A stretch of 10,901 bases of DNA from NCBI GenBank assembly GCA_003024985.2, contig PXIH01S0039688.1. The stretch is one strand, 5' to 3'. The stretch comes from Euperipatoides rowelli. Its lineage: Eukaryota > Onychophora > Udeonychophora > Euonychophora > Peripatopsidae. The notes under the pieces are model-generated. The model did not search any database and was not told the origin of the DNA. It saw only the letters and a list, made by a program, of their open reading frames with translations. A program made the translations under genes and the position numbers. How positions within the stretch are numbered: position 1 is the first letter of the stretch; every line of letters begins with the position of its first letter. Positions 9,701-10,901 of this stretch are shown in pieces.

Positions 9701-10417
9701 CACCTTTACTTCAGCTATTAGACTATTTTTTTTAAAATTACTTAGTGCATTTAATCTTGTTTTAAGTTCAGGCTGCATTTTAGCTATGTTTTCAATCCAT
9801 TCACATTTATCTCTCCAAAACATTAGATTTCTATAGGATTGTTTACTTGCTATGCTTATTGTTGATGTCTCACTGTTGTTATCTGTCTCATTTTTGTGAA
9901 TATCTATTTCATTGTCTTTGTTTTTATCGGATATAGAAACACAAGAGCATAGGTTTTTTGAAGGTTCAGTGGTACAGTTTTCTTCATTAATAACTCTTGC
10001 AATACTAGTATCACTCTTAAAGCAATGGAACTTAGATCCATCTTTTAGATTTAGCATATTATCATACATTTGTAAATCAGTAGCTGTTTTAATGTCCAGA
10101 TCATTCTTACTTAATTGTAAGGTTAGAGCTAAAAAACTAGTAGATATAGGTTTGTTTGCTTTTTTTGATTTTTTTGAAAATAATTTTCGAAACTGTTTAC
10201 TTATAGAGAAATGTAATCTGCTCTTTCTTTTCTTTAATTTTTTTCTATCTGGCAATGTACAGTTGAGATTATTTTTTTCTTGTGAAATAAAATCGTCTCC
10301 ACCCGACTTTAGTTTTGGTTGTTGACGTCGTCGTTCAAGATTACACTTCGCATTTCCTGCTGATATCACAAAGTCCGAGTCCTTTTTACGACCCGCTCTA
10401 GAGCACATTACACCCAT
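755..10417 (-). CDS. Giant intronless ankyrin-repeat/SOCS-box-like protein, 3220 aa, predicted N-myristoylated
   Basis: One open frame runs from ATG at 10415-10417 to TAA at 755-757. The start context is CAAG-ATG-G (A at -3, G at +4), and an in-frame TAA lies upstream at 10460-10462. The N-terminus reads MGVMCSR: Gly2 and Ser6 fit N-myristoylation and Cys5 could be palmitoylated. A Lys/Arg-rich patch follows at residues 58-90. Residues 295-400 look more hydrophobic and possibly folded. Most of 400-2700 is Asn/Lys/Glu/Ser-rich and probably disordered, with tandem repeats at 792-827 and 1924-2121 and an acidic aromatic DDDFDW motif near 513. Residues 2866-3165 form ankyrin repeats, and 3173-3216 resemble a SOCS box. 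By family knowledge, ankyrin-SOCS (ASB) proteins are Elongin B/C-Cullin substrate receptors of a few hundred residues, so this one is far larger. Its role as a membrane-tethered ubiquitin-ligase adaptor is inferred. Codon 1187 is NTG because of one ambiguous base (Leu, Met or Val). I do not recognise a named orthologue. Confidence 0.92.
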   Translation of the reverse strand: MGVMCSRAGRKKDSDFVISAGNAKCNLERRRQQPKLKSGGDDFISQEKNNLNCTLPDRKKLKKRKSRLHFSISKQFRKLFSKKSKKANKPISTSFLALTLQLSKNDLDIKTATDLQMYDNMLNLKDGSKFHCFKSDTSIARVINEENCTTEPSKNLCSCVSISDKNKDNEIDIHKNETDNNSETSTISIASKQSYRNLMFWRDKCEWIENIAKMQPELKTRLNALSNFKKNSLIAEVKVENVAIASFSKEDKDDDNKEVSKLNLDNSSLFFKKVGYNKSQKSLTDVDILKQIDVRNVAMVLKDSHDQLKNILSPSILQKLRDDLLHGDLVDCYSTLGASENEVKAISESFKQTYNVSEQTNPPEPVLNLYEMLQQEIHKNNVPVDNSIGGNLLTALLSQPFSLNEENKYIKMERSCELLSKEDTNNERKASIEWVSVENKHKKDESFVKINTVASDMDNIDISDNKDEDVYKIENKNELILDLINERDYIGVEENDYTRTYSGTEKNLPKLDIIDDDFDWIPEEPLNLNCFNNISKVKIRHEDFINKNEKNISKNDLNIDNDVECQYSTENEELLTEPDDIPFKNSNVLENSVTDESYTNLLKQDMKCALTPSADLNEMRNNKWSDISMRNENNSISKESVVVHYHSLDLSKTPEDASDYSMETCTDNKEKEHCRCFPSLDRSIIPNAMSLRADKPVIKADEINKHNESALNINEELQINVLNQSDNQFLDHTNNMTLKSENETNESQEIEQIIQNINKDALSRSKCNEIYDDETCQPVESQLNVPRIDDSGNESKGIDKLENEGNENKEVYKLENENTQTNKLEHESLPFDEIPVNPILEKLSEKSSKILKLSILAKNNLNDHLSSLLNSGKDMGIIAVDQENMTMQSHMLNEKYFELANKQSVNDFFEVPKEITNLNLKPINNVRGNSCFEIIDTNDYYLLQVHSETSIIKTDQENNLKKTSSNIHLPSDSLDEIFLDKPNSSNNLSNEELLLKDEIVIRDIIYPINVTEKLSKDDDVEQHNAFNEGELEFKIHEIDSCDVLEDNCSKSELWKLFLNEHLSLTEENLQLKENCQKLMKNNNFYYKCSKSHNKDDEDKDSLNRPIPNTSLFEFLQKKWIKSLNIDSYKNLEEKVQNSKYQEKMDYLEVTEDFMTDIFMSALNINQKSNVTELNNLDQNKIKNIVGXDSKQHINELALNENLLHEEILLAELNRSPILLTDQETRSIESLSCTPLSLKGETKISEQKVDVFINKKSNKCLFDCPDDFQKLKAKLNLLFIENNNDLLIAEKKKSSTDQNKTSNIKSQMVTSSKEDIEDFCLEVTAVDYTNLLEEALFENCTCLKVSDLNVLNSKTASYIELKDQMFSKNNLQINDKPNIFPTLESIVIQEVKETGIKEAKLYIKGDREVLPGLTPSEHFSLEINPDQSEYDNQKLKKEMENISDNEKHINLSPVYYYLINRKSKQILEKTPSNQSIDNNELQLIKSKSEVIHFWKRINNLWTDLGTAVIQKASNDINNETNFENENWLFDNLSQKAEDFPICQMLQNLNNKTSDKDEIKYDSECILDCNLKRINENYSKWEIILPQGKAIEENIPIKPSASEIDPPSIFTSCEEVYSTELIFTLKTLQKEVGSDYQLTSSTGIKDLNLNDYGISSKSYLGEVILDCEVQKKLDYKSSDNVDKNINPEDYKTSNSKSSYEKSSKQGLDKNIEDVDFPMNLNRRLSDVIRMTKEEAESNVKNLQGQCYESESIFSNGQQPKETIPAIKSNPINLIDEDNDILLNNSQTGRNNNNCELLQALDKKTAVFKVNETLDAKEGLNFKSQNIVDLPYEELDAPECKLQTNLNKTKTDSTPNLTSCEEKGIKQSSICTGQQDEIAIPFCKKTLSNKIKTEQINPENDVNYLLDKSQQVYSVIDREAKCDQKLSKFKITNNDEEFFEIINKDKQQFEITNKDKEQFEITNRNEEQFEVTNKHKEQFEVSDKDKEMLEAISKETQVETTNKYKEQFEISNKDGQFEITNKDKENFEINNEDNEQLKIRNTDKEQLEIQLNDKDQFEIINKNKEQFEIVNKEKNQFEINNKDNEQFEITNRDKEQLEISNKDKDQFEIINKEKEQLEIASKDKEGSTDSLKSNIKKTLTDSLYLPLKVESEKIVQDWYLPIQLNKTSSGYVTINTEITSKCSSINCEEKCLKKELSMPMDHQPETTIPFCELALTSISNDSKKLLLNEDKIQVLENNKCHSSPEWIHQSSDRIEMTYEHEEDLEYNLKNCNESSLIKELILQHENKPTKFLSDFPIKENKISSVVRREMSEFNFVNSEEKYKTDTMQSIGQNPEKISSGVKLSNGIKKSQTNSKNHSYVTLDKSELGEYCTYFELPHKLDCKLSNVEMKFNTEELNCNLTNDMEISSTPRTNSSHEEKSEIILEIINPSIKSNIIVDNEINKFDMDTDCNCNNCKEKCSKTKCILPPRPQSTEKTVTSMLELNNLPNQTNIRSHISENEEHDVMHKNQLGDNKSNSDIKSKSLNNAYFSSNINKKHLKFRCTSPNAKESMEITSDFEILPNVKEVKSDFDCFQNEEIGSSQQSPQYHGDQLKVNTEQINFPSFQLNESEEMEVSKNSQSSIYCKLCEENLTIKCKILNKIAEFLQLGRSESIQSKPCVVQSAINTSFGLQPSVFDAKKTSDFIQKISQYSRTCTSPNVKINDTERTASQAFDGIETIRQHSQHRLNPPILDSNNFYLNDSWSSNTFCSTATNTLSEISSNESNWRNEDNFGSSCHTNCGYTQELRRHLNVTERKNKLRKYLQSSPPEDIAVSNKVYDSTIYWGEVFKSIMSLLEERNCEFMTDSERAPIQALIAITGKQIAYHTKKEKEEAMILAIMTNDAQNCSKILLNNYDLSTKLELVRGHHSCNEQLLSPALHVACIFRHYSIVKLLLKHGADPNEIDAQGYPPLFMLIGQKYFISCRSNTFYYGVAANSEKAVILSSQDIFKSTQLILTALVSHHVDLNITDIYGRTTLMAAASVSDVLTIRLLISEGADIFLQDEMGKTILHLLCDKKKMKHKVLDLVEELLYAGYDINCRDFEGNTPLHYAARNGKRKTIGLLLTWGADPNAKNSSSQSPLFEFFNNIDNKEESIALLLLNESANLNMRNKDCNLPILLTQPPITQLKQFILKASNSCFSLKRLSRQAVRRAIGLKNMQQSTINRLKYPKSLKDFVCNIEYATTM
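770..898 (-). other. SOCS-box-like C-terminal motif, residues 3174-3216
   Basis: Right after the last ankyrin repeat the protein reads SLKRLSRQAVRRAI (3175-3188) and, about 12 residues later, RLKYPKSLKDFV (3200-3211). This follows the SOCS-box layout: a BC box of the form (S/T)LxxxCxxx(A/V/L/I), an RRAI/RRxL continuation, then a Cul5-box-like LPxP followed by LKDYL. Two key positions deviate: the BC-box Cys is Ser3180, and the first Pro of LPxP is Lys3202 (LKYP). The placement at the extreme C-terminus after ankyrins matches ASB proteins. Elongin B/C binding is therefore likely but not certain, and Cullin choice cannot be read from the sequence. Confidence 0.78.
923..1822 (-). other. Ankyrin-repeat domain, residues about 2866-3165
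   Basis: The clearest repeats are at residues 2909-2940 (PALHVAC...VKLLLKHGADPN), 3006-3037 (GRTTLMAAA...IRLLISEGADI), 3039-3074 (GKTILHLLC...LLYAGYDIN), 3077-3107 (GNTPLHYAARNG...LLLTWGADPN) and 3109-3144 (QSPLFEFF...LLLLNESANLN). A degenerate leading repeat lies at 2866-2892. A second repeat begins at 2941 and is interrupted by an insertion of about 30 residues (2955-2985) before LVSHHVDLNITD. The TPLH and GADPN signatures are those of canonical ankyrin helices and beta-hairpins. The block is a protein-interaction surface and in ASB proteins it recruits the ubiquitylation substrate. The insertion in the second repeat is unusual and could be a partner-specific loop. Confidence 0.93.
2974..5690 (-). 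repeat. Degenerate long-period (about 130 aa) repeat region, about six units
   Basis: Three landmarks recur in order. First is a Pro box such as DFPMNLN, DLPYELD-like, WYLPIQLN, DFPIKEN or ELPHKLD. Second, about 20-35 residues on, is (N/S)(C/S)EEK. Third, about 12 residues later, is GQQPExxIPxC. The best copies are at 4760-4852 (SCEEKG...GQQDEIAIPFC), 3776-3871 (NCEEKC...HQPETTIPFC) and 3389-3478 (NSEEKY...GQNPEKI). Weaker ones lie near 5584 (SCEEV), 5158 (GQQPKETIP) and 3178 (SHEEK). Using the EEK position or its equivalent, spacings are about 390, 348, 981, 393 and 294 bp. The 981-bp interval contains the 594-bp decapeptide array and becomes 387 bp without it. Alignment was by eye. Confidence 0.6.
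4055..4648 (-). repeat. 20-copy decapeptide (30-bp) tandem array, residues 1924-2121
   Basis: Twenty head-to-tail units have the consensus EQFEITNKDK. Eighteen are exactly 10 residues long and two (units 7 and 8) are 9, giving 198 residues. Position 4 (Glu) and the hydrophobic positions 3 and 5 are the best conserved, and position 7 is usually Asn. Outer units such as SKFKITNNDE and EMLEAISKET are the most decayed. All length differences are multiples of 3 bp, so the frame is kept. The coding strand is purine-rich and the array contains no CpG. Because the unit length is divisible by three and lacks stops in several phases, long antisense frames appear across it; they are artefacts. I do not recognise the unit as a named repeat family. 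Confidence 0.96.
7937..8044 (-). repeat. 13-residue (39-bp) tandem repeat, 2.8 copies, residues 792-827
   Basis: Two adjacent 13-residue units, GNESKGIDKLENE and GNENKEVYKLENE, are followed by a shortened 10-residue copy, NTQTNKLEHE. The DNA copies (39, 39 and 30 bp) are clearly similar and in frame. This looks like replication-slippage expansion in a disordered acidic segment. No function is implied. Confidence 0.85.
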
Positions 10418-10453
10418 CTTGAGGACGGTTTGATGTTTAGGGAAATAAACGAT

Positions 10454-10486
10454 TATGAATTACATTTTAACACAGGAATTTAAATA
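10454..10486 (-). promoter_or_regulatory. Possible core promoter: TATTTAAA plus initiator-like TTCATAA
   Basis: On the coding strand, TATTTAAA (10479-10486) starts about 30 nt before the A of TTCATAA (A at 10456). That is the usual TATA-to-start spacing, and TTCATAA weakly resembles the insect initiator TCAKTY. Use would give a 5' UTR of about 39 nt. Such matches are cheap in AT-rich DNA. The predicted transcript start coincides almost exactly with the inner edge of the direct repeat. Confidence 0.25.
10458..10468 (-). repeat. 5' copy of the 11-bp direct repeat, with TT|AAAA at its edge
   Basis: This copy of AAAATGTAATT is preceded by TT on the coding strand, giving TT|AAAA, the preferred nick site of L1-type endonucleases. 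If it is a target-site duplication, the inserted copy starts at 10457 with a 40-nt 5' UTR that ends in CCGTCCTCAAG before the ATG. Confidence 0.5.
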
Positions 10487-10504
10487 GTCACTCAGGTAAT
10501 GCAT
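10460..10504 (-). other. Possible 14-codon upstream ORF
   Basis: An ATG at 10502-10504 opens a 14-codon frame ending at TAA 10460-10462, in the same frame as the main ORF. It is translated only if transcription starts upstream of 10504, for example through an upstream exon spliced to the acceptor-like sequence GTCTTCTTACAG (coding strand, ending at 10522). If transcription starts near 10456 it is not in the mRNA. Confidence 0.2.
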
Positions 10505-10901
10505 TTCTAGGCCAGCACCGACTGTAAGAAGACACACGCTTGATCAATAAGCCTTCATTATCGGCAAAAGATTCGTCTTATGCTATATAGAATATTAACA
10601 AAGAAATGTATTAGGGTTATCGAACAATAATAGAAGTGTATGTCATTATGCTGTACATAACAATAGTCTATTGTGTCTATTGCAGATTGCTGTGTCTGCC
10701 ATTATATAAAACCAATAAAATAAATATATAAATAATCATCAAAGTGAATTTTTTTTTTTTCATGGAATATTAAACCAATACAAATTGGATGGCAGGCCGT
10801 CTGTGACCAATGTGTACCTGTCAAACAGTTAATATGGTAAAGACATGTTAAATGAAAGTCGAGCTGACTAAGTTCCAAACATAAATTTGAAGAAGAAATC
10901 T
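10505..10901. other. 5' flank without a recognisable gene
   Basis: No coding region is supported. Visible items are an acceptor-like CTTCTTACAG on the minus strand (ending at 10522), an odd palindrome ACAATAG-T-CTATTGT at 10660-10674 overlapping a direct GTCTATTG pair, a plus-strand TATATAAA at 10704-10711, and a T12 run at 10749-10760. None can be tied to a gene from this window alone. Confidence 0.55.

Larger units (their letters stand above)
10293..10622. promoter_or_regulatory. CpG cluster over the 5' end of the gene
   Basis: By hand count there are 16 CpG dinucleotides in about 330 bp, against about 43 in the 9.3 kb of 961-10260. The cluster covers the first 40 or so codons, the start codon, and about 200 bp of upstream flank. 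In animals with DNA methylation, local CpG retention marks regions unmethylated in the germline, typically transcription start regions. Confidence 0.6.

Noticed and set aside
9912-10325. Plus-strand 137-codon frame with hydrophobic stretches
   Set aside because: It is antisense to the Lys-rich N-terminal region, whose complement naturally encodes Phe/Leu/Ser and mimics membrane segments.
10749-10760. T12 run as a retroposed tail
   Set aside because: No poly(A) signal upstream on the minus strand and no associated gene fragment; treated as simple AT-rich sequence.

Overview
The window is eukaryotic, most likely from an AT-rich invertebrate (arthropod-like). It is dominated by one uninterrupted reading frame of 3,220 codons on the minus strand. 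That protein combines metazoan ankyrin repeats with a SOCS box, and it has an animal-type start context. I cannot name the species. CpG is very scarce through the gene body and dense only around the 5' end, as expected in an animal with gene-body or germline DNA methylation.

Layout: 1-705 is gene-free AT-rich DNA downstream of the gene. 706-757 holds the very short 3' end: the stop codon, an ATTAAA signal and a 19-nt A tract in the sense direction. 755-10417 (minus) is the giant ORF. From N to C terminus it carries a predicted N-myristoylation/palmitoylation signal and a polybasic patch, then about 2,700 mostly disordered, Asn/Lys/Glu/Asp/Ser-rich residues, then an ankyrin block and a C-terminal SOCS-box-like motif. 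The disordered part contains a small 13-residue tandem repeat, a degenerate long-period (about 130-residue) repeat, and a 20-copy decapeptide array lying inside one long-period unit. 10418-10901 is the 5' flank, with a CpG cluster, a TATA-like element and other weak signals.

How it may work (inference): the C-terminus resembles the ankyrin-plus-SOCS-box (ASB) substrate receptors of Elongin B/C-Cullin-RING ubiquitin ligases. The N-terminus looks membrane-anchored. The product could therefore be a membrane-tethered ubiquitin-ligase adaptor with a very long flexible arm between anchor and receptor. The ORF has no introns and is flanked by a short perfect direct repeat next to an A tract, so a retroposed origin is also possible. 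The CpG cluster and a TATA-like element at the 5' end argue the other way, for a native promoter.
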